Shown one piece after another: positions 51,809 to 60,241 of a stretch of 64,000 nt of DNA (position 1 is its first letter; every line of letters begins with the position of its first letter). The position numbers and the translations under genes were made by a program. Source of the DNA: Elstera cyanobacteriorum (GTDB taxonomy: Bacteria; Pseudomonadota; Alphaproteobacteria; Elsterales; Elsteraceae); assembly GCF_002251735.1 (NCBI RefSeq), contig NZ_NOXS01000031.1, forward strand, positions 1 through 64,000, written 5' to 3'. The notes beneath the pieces were generated by a model, which worked only from the letters and a program-made list of their open reading frames with translations, was not told where the DNA came from and did not search any database.

Positions 51809-52774
51809 TCACCACAGGCCGAGACTGTCGAGCGCTTGCCCGCCCGCATCCGGGCTTTCCGGCGTGTCCGGTGTCTCCTCCGGCAGCAGCAGCGGCTGCA
51901 CCGGCGGCGGGGGCAAAGCGACCAGCGCCTGCAAGGCCGCGTCCAGCCCCATGCCGTCGAGGATCTTCTGTCCGTGCTCGCGCATCGCCGCCGGATCGCG
52001 CAGCAGGCAGACGAGGCCTTGCAGTCCCAGCAGGCTACCGCCGGTTAACGGACCTTTCTCCGGCAAAGCGGCAAGCCCGGTATCGATCAGATCGACCAGC
52101 GGCGTCACCCTTGGCTCCAGACACGACAGTCCCGCAAGCTTCTGCCGCAGGCCTTTCAATGGCCAGGCTGCCTTCAGCGAGACCTCGGTTTTACCGAGAA
52201 AACTCTTCTGCCACGCCTCTTCGGCGACTTTCGCCACTTCACCGAACAGGGTGCCGCCCAACTCTTCGACCGCCTCGGTCAGCGGCTTACTCGCCTCCCG
52301 CCCCTTCGGCGGCTGCAGTCGGAACATCTGCCACGCAAACCCCAACCGCGACCGCACCACATCGGCGCTGACAGCCGCATTGGCCAGCAGCGCCTCCCAG
52401 CCTGGATTATCGCGAATCCAATCCGCCACGGCCGCATCATAGCGGGCGAGAAACTCCGCCTTCGCCTGCACAAACTCGGCCCCGATGGCGTCGAGCCCAG
52501 CATTCACCGGATCAATCGCCCGCTCCGGCAGGGCCCAGCCACCGAGAAATCGCACGCCATGCCGGTCGAGCAAAGCCACCGCCCGACTCTTTAACGCCCC
52601 GAACACCCGCAGGTCTTCGGGATTACAAACCTTCTTACTGCCGAGCGACGCCACCGTCTCCGGCGGTAAATTCGGCGCACAGAGATCGGCGGCGGTCAGC
52701 TTGCGCCGCGCCGACCAGATCGTGACCTCCAGCCGCAGGGCCGTGAGGTGTTTGAGAACGGTAATGTCCGTCAT
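51809..52774 (-). CDS. DUF3150 protein
   Basis: 321 residues from the ATG at 52774, where AGGAGA lies 6 bases upstream; a longer frame to 52885 has no signal. Mostly helical (TVLKHLTALRLEVTIWSARRK at the start; VEELGGTLFGEVAKVAEEAW near the middle) with a Pro-rich end. DUF3150 genes occur between the AAA and VWA genes of this module on plasmids and islands. No catalytic motif seen. It ends 11 bp before the VWA start codon. Confidence 0.75.
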   Translation of the reverse strand: MTDITVLKHLTALRLEVTIWSARRKLTAADLCAPNLPPETVASLGSKKVCNPEDLRVFGALKSRAVALLDRHGVRFLGGWALPERAIDPVNAGLDAIGAEFVQAKAEFLARYDAAVADWIRDNPGWEALLANAAVSADVVRSRLGFAWQMFRLQPPKGREASKPLTEAVEELGGTLFGEVAKVAEEAWQKSFLGKTEVSLKAAWPLKGLRQKLAGLSCLEPRVTPLVDLIDTGLAALPEKGPLTGGSLLGLQGLVCLLRDPAAMREHGQKILDGMGLDAALQALVALPPPPVQPLLLPEETPDTPESPDAGGQALDSLGLW

Positions 52775-52833
52775 TCGTCGTCTCCTATGGAATTGCGCTG
52801 CGCGCAGAAGGGGGCGCTGCCCCCAAACCCCCG

Positions 52834-52950
52834 GCCAAGGGCCGACGGGCCCTTGGCAATCCCGGGGATGGAAAAAGCAGTTCATCCGACCAAAGCCGGA
52901 GCGCGTCAGATCAGGAAAAAGGGGATTATCAAGGGCCCAAGGCCCTTGAT
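52834..52950. repeat. Pair of GC-rich palindromes between AAA and DUF3150 genes
   Basis: GCCAAGGGCC-GACG-GGCCCTTGGC (52834-52857) and ATCAAGGGCC-CAA-GGCCCTTGAT (52928-52950) are perfect 10 bp stems sharing the core AAGGGCC. They lie in the 213 bp gap between the AAA and DUF3150 genes, where they could stabilise or terminate the message. Another hairpin, GGGGGC-GCT-GCCCCC, is at 52810-52824. Confidence 0.6.
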
Positions 52951-52987
52951 CGGAGCCCGAGGCAGCGCCTCGGATCGCGTCAGCGCC

Positions 52988-53974
52988 TTAGGCCGAAACG
53001 GCAAACAGCCGCTGCGCCAACTCCTGCAACAAAGCCCGCGTCGGCGGCGTGGCGCGATAGCCGAGGGCGCGGTCGAGGGCGTAGGTGACGGGCTGGATGC
53101 CGGTTCGGGCGAGGGGTTGGAAGCGCTGGGTGAGGTCGGCCCAGCGCAGCAGGGTGCGGGTGGAGAAGGTGACTTCGATGCGTTCGGCGAGGCTGCCTGC
53201 CGTGGGATCGCCGAGGAAGAGGCGGCGGACTTGGTGGGCGTAATCGACCATGGTGCTGCGCAGACTTTCGGGCAGGGCAGGGGCTCGGCGGTCGAGCAGG
53301 CTGCGCTCGGTCTCGGGTGAGGGGTAGCCGATCTCGCAGAGGGTAAAGCGGTCCATAAAGGCGAGGTTCTGGCGCAAGGTACCCTGGTAGAGGCCGGTCT
53401 CGTCGGCGGCGCCATTGGTATTGGCGGTGGCGACGAAGCGGAACAGCGGGTGCGGCGCGATGATCTCGCCGCCGTTTTCCGGCAGGCAGAGCGGCGCGCC
53501 GTCGAGGACGCCGTTGAGGCCGACGGCGACAGCCGGATCGAGCAGGTCGATCTCGTTGAGGAGAAACAGGCCGCCATAGCGCATGGCCAGCGCCAGCGGC
53601 CCGTGCTGGAAGCGCATGCTGCCCTGATCGAGGCTGAGGTGCCCGGCGAGATCGGCGAACTCCAGGCGGCCGTGGGCGGTGATCTCGAAGACCGGATAGT
53701 TCAGCTTGGCGGCCACCTGGCGGATCAGACTGCTCTTGCCGCTGCCGGTCGGCCCGAAGACATAGAGCGGATCGGCGGGGGCCATTAGCCAGACCACGAG
53801 TTCGCGCATGGCTTCGGGGAAGACGTAGAAGGGATCGGGGCTTGGGGTATAGGCGCAGGGGGCGGTAAAGCCCCGGATCAGGCGGCCGGAGGCTTGGCCG
53901 CTGAAGATCAGGCCTGCATCTAGATCGGCGGGGGCAAGCCCGGCTAGGATTGTCTCGGCATCAGTCTCGGACAT
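52988..53974 (-). CDS. MoxR/CobS-type AAA ATPase
   Basis: 328 residues from the ATG at 53974 (AGAGGAGA upstream). Walker A GPTGSGKSSLIRQ near residue 90, Walker B GGLFLLNEIDLLDP near 145, sensor region FRFVATANTNGAADETG near 190. MoxR-type ATPases remodel partner complexes together with VWA proteins. First gene of the four-gene operon; its promoter has a large palindromic operator and a terminator in the leader. Confidence 0.85.
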   Translation of the reverse strand: MSETDAETILAGLAPADLDAGLIFSGQASGRLIRGFTAPCAYTPSPDPFYVFPEAMRELVVWLMAPADPLYVFGPTGSGKSSLIRQVAAKLNYPVFEITAHGRLEFADLAGHLSLDQGSMRFQHGPLALAMRYGGLFLLNEIDLLDPAVAVGLNGVLDGAPLCLPENGGEIIAPHPLFRFVATANTNGAADETGLYQGTLRQNLAFMDRFTLCEIGYPSPETERSLLDRRAPALPESLRSTMVDYAHQVRRLFLGDPTAGSLAERIEVTFSTRTLLRWADLTQRFQPLARTGIQPVTYALDRALGYRATPPTRALLQELAQRLFAVSA

Positions 53975-53990
53975 GGAACTCTCCTCTGAA

Positions 53991-54027
53991 GACAAACAAA
54001 AACCCCCGCGCCAGGACGGCGCGGGGG
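53991..54027 (-). terminator. Intrinsic terminator in the leader of the AAA operon
   Basis: On the minus strand CCCCCGCGCC-GTCCT-GGCGCGGGGG (54027-54003) is followed by TTTTTGTTTGTC. It lies only 17 bases before the AAA start codon and downstream of the promoter at 54088-54122. It therefore either ends transcripts from the gene at 54165-55850 or attenuates the AAA operon itself. Confidence 0.8.
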
Positions 54028-54087
54028 AGGGTCACAGAGGTGATGTATGTCTGAGTTGGGATGAACGACATGGTCGTATCGCTGAAA

Positions 54088-54122
54088 ATTATATTGACAA
54101 CGTTGACAGTCAACGTTGTCAA
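54088..54122 (-). promoter_or_regulatory. Promoter fused to a 29 bp palindromic operator
   Basis: TTGACAACGTTGA-CAG-TCAACGTTGTCAA (54094-54122) is a perfect palindrome containing four TTGAC half-motifs. Read on the minus strand it runs directly into TATAAT (54093-54088), a perfect -10, and its own TTGAC units could serve as -35. A protein bound here would block transcription of the AAA-DUF3150-VWA operon. No adjacent repressor gene is recognised. Confidence 0.65.
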
Positions 54123-54164
54123 CGCTCATTTTGGAGTGAAAAATCGTTATGAGCAAGTTTCAAT

Positions 54165-55850
54165 TTATGAATAATCGATGCCCGACGATCCGATGTTAGG
54201 GTTTGGAGAAATAAGATTTGTTTGCGTGATTAAATTTGGGTTCACGACAAATTTTAGGTTTTTCAAGTGTAACCGTCCTAAGTATAGATTTGTTTCTAAA
54301 ATATCTATACCTGATCTTATCTCTTCGATTGTGCAGCGACCAACTCCTCTCTGGGCGTCTCTTTCTTCAAATGAGCTTTTTTTATGCCTGTATATCCAAT
54401 TTAATATCTTATTAGCTACGTTTAGAGATTTTTGATATTGATTGTCAAATGCCGATTGCGCGTAAACATCAAAAAATTTTAAGAGTATATCCGCAGATTT
54501 TATTGTCTTTGCTGATATTTCGTTGTCGATAAATTGATCGTTTTCAAGAATGTGTAATATACCTGCCAATCTAATCAAATGGCTTGGCTTTCTATTTTTA
54601 AAGGCTCTATGAGCATAGTTTTTTCCACTAACGAAAGCTTCGACATCATTTCTCCCTCTGAAATAGGAGAAATACTCTTTAGCTTCGGTGGATAAAATTA
54701 TTTCATTGAATATTTTTTCGCTATTATCCGATCTGGGCCTCTCGACTGACATGATGGATCGTATTTTCTTTTGGAGCCATTCCTGTATTTCTTCCGAAAT
54801 ATCTTCGGATAAATTCTTTTCTATAAAGCTTTGTCCAAGAAATATAGGTAGGAATCTGGATGATATGTCGCTCCTCATAATGTTCTCATCTTGATAGAAA
54901 TCTTGATATATTTCCGGGTTTGTGAGTAAGCACATTGATGTGATTGGTGAATTAAGATCTACATTCAATTTTATATCGGAACCACCTAAATACGATTCTG
55001 CATCGTATGATTTAATTATTATATTTTGGATATTTTCATGCTTGATTTTTTCCAAAAATCTTCCTTCTACGTCAAATATGCATATAAATTCATCTTGAGT
55101 ATTCAGTGCTCGAATAAGAGACGTTGCAGTAGGTGTATCAATAATAAGTTTAATTTGATGTGCGCAAGAGGATGTTTTTTCAATTAATTCTATTGCGTTC
55201 TTTTGTTTCAGTATTTCTGCGACAATATCGCAATCTTGAGATATATTTTTCTCTATTTCATTTTCTATCATTTTTTTTCTTTTACTTGACATGCGTTTTA
55301 TAATTTCACGAAAAGTATTTGAGTTAAGAATCTTTTTATCAGGAACCATGCTTTCATGTGCTTTTAGAAGTGTATTTCGAAAGAAATGTGCAGTATTATC
55401 TTTCCTGCTGTCCGATGGTGCTGATATCAAAAAATATTCTGTTAATACTTCTTTATGAAGTGACGATAATCTGACTGAAACCCGACCTCTGGTTGCAGTG
55501 CAGACTGTAGAAAGCATGCAAACAGTAGCTATTTCGATGGGGACAGCTAAGGTAGTAGATAAGTTTTTTAGAAAATCACTAGTATTTTTTGAAAAAATAT
55601 CATCTATTAATAAAGGTGAGCGTGGGTAGTCAATACTCGGAATATACTGTGTTGGAATTGATCTTAAGTAATTTTGAATTGATAATTCATCATGTAATGA
55701 TTTTATTTCCTCTTGGTGTTTGATATATCGTTTCTGAGCATCGAAAAAATTGTTATGAATATTAATGGATTGAGTTTTATTTTTAATGTCATTTTCATGG
55801 GTTGAATAGTGGTTTGGTTGATTTGAAGAGGGAAAAGGATAAGAAACCAT
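54165..55850 (-). CDS. DUF3987-type protein, strongly AT-rich gene
   Basis: 561 residues with base composition near one-third GC by eye, far below its neighbours, and Asn/Ile/Lys-rich. The middle part resembles DUF3987 (YfjI-like) proteins of phages and islands: PIEIATVCMLSTVCTATRGRV, FDVEGRFLEKIKH, ITSMCLLTNPEIYQDF, DISSRFLPIFLG, RLAGILHIL. The family has helicase-like features, but a clear Walker A is absent (SAPSDSRKDNT sits at the expected place). It is usually near replication genes of mobile DNA. A recent separate arrival is likely. Confidence 0.65.
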   Translation of the reverse strand: MVSYPFPSSNQPNHYSTHENDIKNKTQSINIHNNFFDAQKRYIKHQEEIKSLHDELSIQNYLRSIPTQYIPSIDYPRSPLLIDDIFSKNTSDFLKNLSTTLAVPIEIATVCMLSTVCTATRGRVSVRLSSLHKEVLTEYFLISAPSDSRKDNTAHFFRNTLLKAHESMVPDKKILNSNTFREIIKRMSSKRKKMIENEIEKNISQDCDIVAEILKQKNAIELIEKTSSCAHQIKLIIDTPTATSLIRALNTQDEFICIFDVEGRFLEKIKHENIQNIIIKSYDAESYLGGSDIKLNVDLNSPITSMCLLTNPEIYQDFYQDENIMRSDISSRFLPIFLGQSFIEKNLSEDISEEIQEWLQKKIRSIMSVERPRSDNSEKIFNEIILSTEAKEYFSYFRGRNDVEAFVSGKNYAHRAFKNRKPSHLIRLAGILHILENDQFIDNEISAKTIKSADILLKFFDVYAQSAFDNQYQKSLNVANKILNWIYRHKKSSFEERDAQRGVGRCTIEEIRSGIDILETNLYLGRLHLKNLKFVVNPNLITQTNLISPNPNIGSSGIDYS

Positions 55851-55923
55851 ATCAGTCTCCTGGGGGCTGGTGAATGCTCAAGTAAGTATTTTTATTTACC
55901 GTTAAAAATAGAAACGGATACCG

Positions 55924-57102
55924 CTATGGTTTTCTCCAGCTTCTATACCAGTCAATAAAATCACTTTTTTTATAATGAACTCTACCACTCAAGATGGTTT
56001 TTGGTGGACCGTTGCCTGTCATGTCTAGTTTTTCTAACGTACTTTTTCCGATTAGAGATGTTCCAAAGGATTCTTGAAAAATTTTAGGTAACTTGGCGCG
56101 CGGCAATAGATCGGGCAATTTTTCGGCCATTAAACAGTATATATCTCCGGGATTTTCCTTCAAATCCTGTTTCCGAAGATGATTCACATTCTCCTCATGA
56201 TAACTTGGGGCAATCTCTTCTGAAGATGGAGGCGAAATAGTCCCAATATCATTTATGGTCATCGGGGTTGCGAGATTCTCAAGATTATCAATAATTTTAG
56301 TAACATCAGATTTTTTCCAAACGGCTGCAGAAAGGCGCATTGTGAAAATCTGCTGTATTTCCCGTGATAAAGCAGAAATTCTACTCCCTGCTTCAAACAC
56401 GTTGGAAACCGAATCCGGGGAGCCTTTTATAAATAGGCTCGAGAAAAAAGAAGCCAAGCTATGTTTCCAGACCAAACCCTCATCGCCAAAAATCTGCGAA
56501 GAGACGAGAGAACCGGCACGGACGGTTGCTTCCACCAGATCCCAAATGTCGCGGGAATAGCCATGTTGCTTACGGCCTTGGCATTCAGTGGATACGATTA
56601 GACCAAAACGTCGATTGTGTTCAATCGTAATAAGAAGCGGGAAATGGCTTTCTTCGCCAGTAGCCTCATTTTTTAACATAAGCGGTATGATTAAAATGAC
56701 AGGTCGACCGGGAATAATACGGCGAAGAGCCGGAAGGTTGGAGGCTTGGAGTTGAAAAGACCAGTGCCCTGTGGGGGCAATTGTAAGCCAACCATAGTAG
56801 GTTAATCGCGCAGGGGCCTTTTCTAAGAGTAGACGAGCCCCCATTTCCGCTCCAATCACGTGACCGCTAACGAAGTCCCAAGAAATTTTGGGGGAGTAAG
56901 GCGATCGAGGCAGTAAGATAGGAAGCGTGGTTGAGGCATCAAAAGCCTGTATTTTACCTCGAACCCATTCTTGCAGCAGCCATATGATTTGATCCTCACT
57001 ATGTAGATCTACCAACTGCGGTAATGTTATTGATTCTTCATAGCTAGGAAACCCACGCGATTGGCGAACTTGTTGGAGCATTTCCTCGAATGGCGAAGGC
57101 AA
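55924..57102 (-). CDS. Island protein with excisionase-like C-terminal DNA-binding domain
   Basis: 392 residues; no full-length family recognised. The first 230 residues look globular (LLLEKAPARLTYYGWLTIAP, RIIPGRPVILIIPLMLKNE). The last 45 residues read LIGKSTLEKLDMTGNGPP then GRVHYKKSDFIDWYRSW, the winged-helix pattern of AlpA/Xis-type proteins. In excisionases this comes near the N-terminus of a small protein; here it is a C-terminal module. The composition is intermediate between its AT-rich neighbour and the rest. It could control island excision or replication. 73 bp upstream of the DUF3987 gene in the same direction. Confidence 0.55.
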   Translation of the reverse strand: MPSPFEEMLQQVRQSRGFPSYEESITLPQLVDLHSEDQIIWLLQEWVRGKIQAFDASTTLPILLPRSPYSPKISWDFVSGHVIGAEMGARLLLEKAPARLTYYGWLTIAPTGHWSFQLQASNLPALRRIIPGRPVILIIPLMLKNEATGEESHFPLLITIEHNRRFGLIVSTECQGRKQHGYSRDIWDLVEATVRAGSLVSSQIFGDEGLVWKHSLASFFSSLFIKGSPDSVSNVFEAGSRISALSREIQQIFTMRLSAAVWKKSDVTKIIDNLENLATPMTINDIGTISPPSSEEIAPSYHEENVNHLRKQDLKENPGDIYCLMAEKLPDLLPRAKLPKIFQESFGTSLIGKSTLEKLDMTGNGPPKTILSGRVHYKKSDFIDWYRSWRKP

Positions 57103-57306
57103 TTGACGCTCCCAAAAAATGCAGTATCAATCGATATTAATCTTAGCCTATTTGGTTACCGAGTGAAGATAAAAATTGGGTTAACCCCCTCCCCCCGCCT
57201 CTTGGACAGATTTCCTTCTGATTTAAGCTACTCCCTGTGCCTACCGATCAGTCTCGATGCTGTTCTAAAAGATCACGGCGGGCGGCTATCCACCATGTTC
57301 AGCTAG

Positions 57307-58155
57307 GCCCTGTTGACAAAATTAATTCCCAAAGGCGCTGATCTGTGATTCAACACTGCTCTTTGCGGAGAGCGGCGATGGCACGTGGTGATGTGACGGA
57401 CGAGGAATGGGGCGTTATCGAGGTGCTTTTGCCCTCGGAGCGGGGGCGTAAGTCCCGACCTGCTCATGATAATCGGCGCTTTCTCAACGGCATGCTTCAT
57501 GTGCTGCGGGTTGGGTGCCCCTGGCGGGATATGCATGAGCGGTACGGGAAGTGGAACTCGGTCTATGTCCGGTTTCGCCGCTGGGCTGAGCAAGGTGTCT
57601 GGGATGCGATCCTAGCCACGCTGGTCGAGTTCGGCCTAACCGACGATTGGTAGCACATGATCGACAGCACCACGGTTCGCGGCCATGTCTCGGCAGCGGG
57701 CGCAAAAGGGGGACGTATAAGGAAGCTTTTGGTCGATCACGCGGCGGCTTTACGTGCAAGGTCCACGCCCGGTGCGACAATCAAGGACGCCCTCTTGGCT
57801 TCATCCTGACTGGCGGCGAGGCTTCGGATTATGCGGCGGTCGATGACCTCATGGCCTTGCCGGTCGCTAAGCCGAAGGCCCTGTTGGCTGACAAGGGCTA
57901 TGATGGGGATACCGTGCGGGCCAACCTGCTGATGCGCGGCATTTTGCCAATTATTCCGCCCAAGGCCAATCGGCGCGACCCCATCGCCTGCGACTTCAAA
58001 CGCTACCGCGACCGAAACCGTATCGAGCGCATGTTAGGTCATCTCAAGCATCAGCGGCGTATCGCTACGCGATACGATAAAACCGCACTCTCCTTCGAAA
58101 GCTTCCTCAATCTCGCCGCCATCCGCAGATGGTTACCTTACTTTGTCAACAGGAC
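57307..58155 (+). mobile_element. IS5-family (IS427-group) element with defective transposase
   Basis: 849 bp, ends GCCCTGTTGACAAA and, inverted, GTCCTGTTGACAAA, flanked by identical CTAG at 57303-57306 and 58156-58159. The transposase starts MARGDVTDEEWGVIEVLLPS at 57378 and is read in two frames joined at GCAAAAGGGGG near 57710. A TAG at 57651-57653 replaces the Gln codon expected in DDWQHMID, so this copy should be inactive. The second half (LLADKGYDGDTVRANLL, NRIERMLGHLKHQRRIATRYD) is complete. Confidence 0.88.
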
Positions 58156-58165
58156 CTAGATCGTA

Positions 58166-58617
58166 GCTCATTACAGAGTGCACAAGATTCGCAGAGCAAC
58201 GAGTTTGACAACTGCGAGGAGGTTTTGCGGATCTTTGTTGTGCCAGGTGGCTATGCCCCGGAAGTCTTTGATCTTACCGAAGAAGCGCTCGACCAGATTG
58301 CGTTGGCGATAAACCCAGATGGAGAAGGGGAATGTGCCCTTCCGGTTGGGCTTGGGTGGGATGTTTGCCCAAGTATCGTGATTCTCGATCAAGACACGGA
58401 TAGCGTTACTATCATAGCCCTTATCAGTCAGCAGGGTTGCGCGGCCGCTCAAAGCTCCGTCCGAGCAAGACCATGGCCTCTATGCTGTCGTGGAACTGTC
58501 CTGCGGTCAGACGCAGGGGGTGGAGCGGCCTTCCGCATTGGCGAGTGCGTGGATTTTACGGGTGAATCCCTCATGGGAACGTCTCATGCCGCTATCGTCT
58601 TTAGCCCCCTTTTTCCC
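58166..58617 (-). pseudogene. IS5-family transposase C-terminal remnant
   Basis: Minus-strand reading from 58617 gives KKGAKDDSGMRRSHEGFTRK, then HALANAEGRPLHPLRLTAGQ. A frameshift near 58455 leads to LLTDKGYDSNAIRVLIENHD and RNLVERFFGKIKDFRGIATW. The N-terminal part is missing. It is a different IS from its neighbour at 57307. Its inner edge fuses with the end of the integrase gene. Confidence 0.8.
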
Positions 58618-59833
58618 CTAGCCCCGTGCTGGTGAACGCGGACACAGGTGCTGCAGCAATCGTCTGCTCAAACTCCCGCATAGCAGCCCGTAGCCCCTCT
58701 GGAGCTAGATGAGAGTAGCGTTCCGTCATGGTCAGGCTGGCATGTCCCATCAGTTTTGCCACGGTGTAAAGGGGCGTTCCTTGTTGGACGTGCCAACTTG
58801 CGAACGTATGGCGCAACGTGTGGAAGACGACCTTCAAACGCGGATCGGCTTGTCCTTGATTCCAACCGAGTTCCTCGACGATCCGCTCGAAGGTGCGGCT
58901 GACCTCGCGCAAAGGGCTTCCATCGGCCTGCTGAAAGAGGGGGGGAGAACTGGCTTCGTCTTTGCGATGGATGAGCATCGTGCGGGTGGCTTGGGTGAGG
59001 TAAGCATAGCGATTTTTGCCGCTTTTAGGATCTCGAACAAGCAGGGTGCCGGTCTCAAAATTCACATCTTCCCAGCGCAGTTTGAAAATCTCTCCGGCTC
59101 GCAACCCTGTATGTAGACTGAGCAAACAAATATCATGTAGTTGCGGGCTTCGACGTGCTGTAAGAGCGAGGAGCTCCCGGGCTTCCTGGTGCGAAAGATG
59201 GCGCTGGCGGCGATTATCCTGGCGCGGCAGTGTCATCTGAGTAACTGGGTTCACCTCAATAAGCCCGTGCCGAGCGGCGAGATTGAAGACCTGTCGGCAG
59301 GTCGCCAGCACTGCATGTTGGGTCTTTGCGGCCCGTTTTTTTTCAATGAGATGCTTATTAATCCGCTCCAACGCAAAGGTCGTGACCGAGCGGAGAGGCG
59401 TTTCGCCGATCACTGGTGCAATCCAGTTGGTGAAATGGCCTTGCTCATTGTGCCATGTCTGGGATTTCTTCGAGGCAGAAGCAGAGGGGGCATAAAACTC
59501 GACCCAGAACTGCGCAAAACTGATATTGGCCAGGGCTTCGCGCTGACGGCGAGCGGCCTCTTCCTGCCGTTGAAGCGCCGCGAGTTCGGCTTGTTCCCGC
59601 AAAGTTTGGGGCCGTTTTCCTGTGCGCTGATTTTCTTTGAGCTCGGCCAGAAGGGCGTTCACCTTCCCTTCGGTCCACCCTGCGCTTTCCCAACCAACGC
59701 CTTCCTCAATTCGCTTTCCATCAAGCCGATAGTAGATCGCAAAATAGCGATCCCTGCGGGTCCCAATGCTGCGACTTTCATGCAGTCGGTAGCGTATGCC
59801 GGGATATTTAGAAGCACTCCAAGGACGGGCCAT
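58601..59833 (-). CDS. int: Island integrase, tyrosine recombinase
   Basis: 410 residues from the ATG at 59833 (MARPWSASKYPGIRYRLHES); the frame is open to 59872. Arm-binding N-terminus, coiled region (AALQRQEEAARRQREAL), SAM-like domain, and catalytic residues in HTGLRAGEIFKLRW, FHTLRHTFASWHV and MGHASLTMTERYSHL. It lies 168 bp from the right att copy and reads inward, as expected for the enzyme that placed the island in the tRNA gene. The final residues (GLGEKGG) and stop fall within DNA shared with the IS remnant at 58617. Confidence 0.93.
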   Translation of the reverse strand: MARPWSASKYPGIRYRLHESRSIGTRRDRYFAIYYRLDGKRIEEGVGWESAGWTEGKVNALLAELKENQRTGKRPQTLREQAELAALQRQEEAARRQREALANISFAQFWVEFYAPSASASKKSQTWHNEQGHFTNWIAPVIGETPLRSVTTFALERINKHLIEKKRAAKTQHAVLATCRQVFNLAARHGLIEVNPVTQMTLPRQDNRRQRHLSHQEARELLALTARRSPQLHDICLLSLHTGLRAGEIFKLRWEDVNFETGTLLVRDPKSGKNRYAYLTQATRTMLIHRKDEASSPPLFQQADGSPLREVSRTFERIVEELGWNQGQADPRLKVVFHTLRHTFASWHVQQGTPLYTVAKLMGHASLTMTERYSHLAPEGLRAAMREFEQTIAAAPVSAFTSTGLGEKGG

Positions 59834-60000
59834 CGTGTCGCTCTCAGAAATTGTCCATTGCTGGTCCATCATTTTGGGGGAAAGAGGCTGAGTGTCAAGG
59901 AAAGGTCAGGAGAGGATAGGTTTCAAGAAATCAGGCGATTTCAATCGTCTCACGCCGCTCGGGAAAAACGCAGAGACGTGGGGCAAGATTTGGAAATAGT

Positions 60001-60047
<47 letters not shown>

Positions 60048-60057
60048 CCTGAGAAAC

Positions 60058-60095
60058 GCCCCTAGATCAAAACAGCTAGGGGCTTCTTGGTTTTC
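60058..60095 (+). terminator. Original terminator of the initiator tRNA gene
   Basis: GCCCCTAG-N10-CTAGGGGC followed by TTCTTGGTTTT, 12 bases after the tRNA fragment. Before the island arrived this would have followed the intact tRNA gene. Nothing similar follows the left copy. Confidence 0.8.
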
Positions 60096-60241
60096 TAGGT
60101 CTGATTTACCTCAAAGACCACACCCGCCTATACGCTATCCTCCCGACAGGAACCGATGATCGAATCGGGACCCAACCAGTGGCGCAAAAACCAACTTTCT
60201 TGGAAGATGCGTGGATCGGGACGAAGAAGGCGAAAAAAATC

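Noticed and set aside
50310-53974. Naming the AAA and VWA genes cobS and cobT
   Set aside because: No cobN or other cobalamin gene is present, and DUF3150 plus island context point to another role.
53944-54156. Small minus-strand ORF starting MLITIFHSKMSV
   Set aside because: It runs through the palindromic operator, the -10 and the terminator and lacks a start signal.
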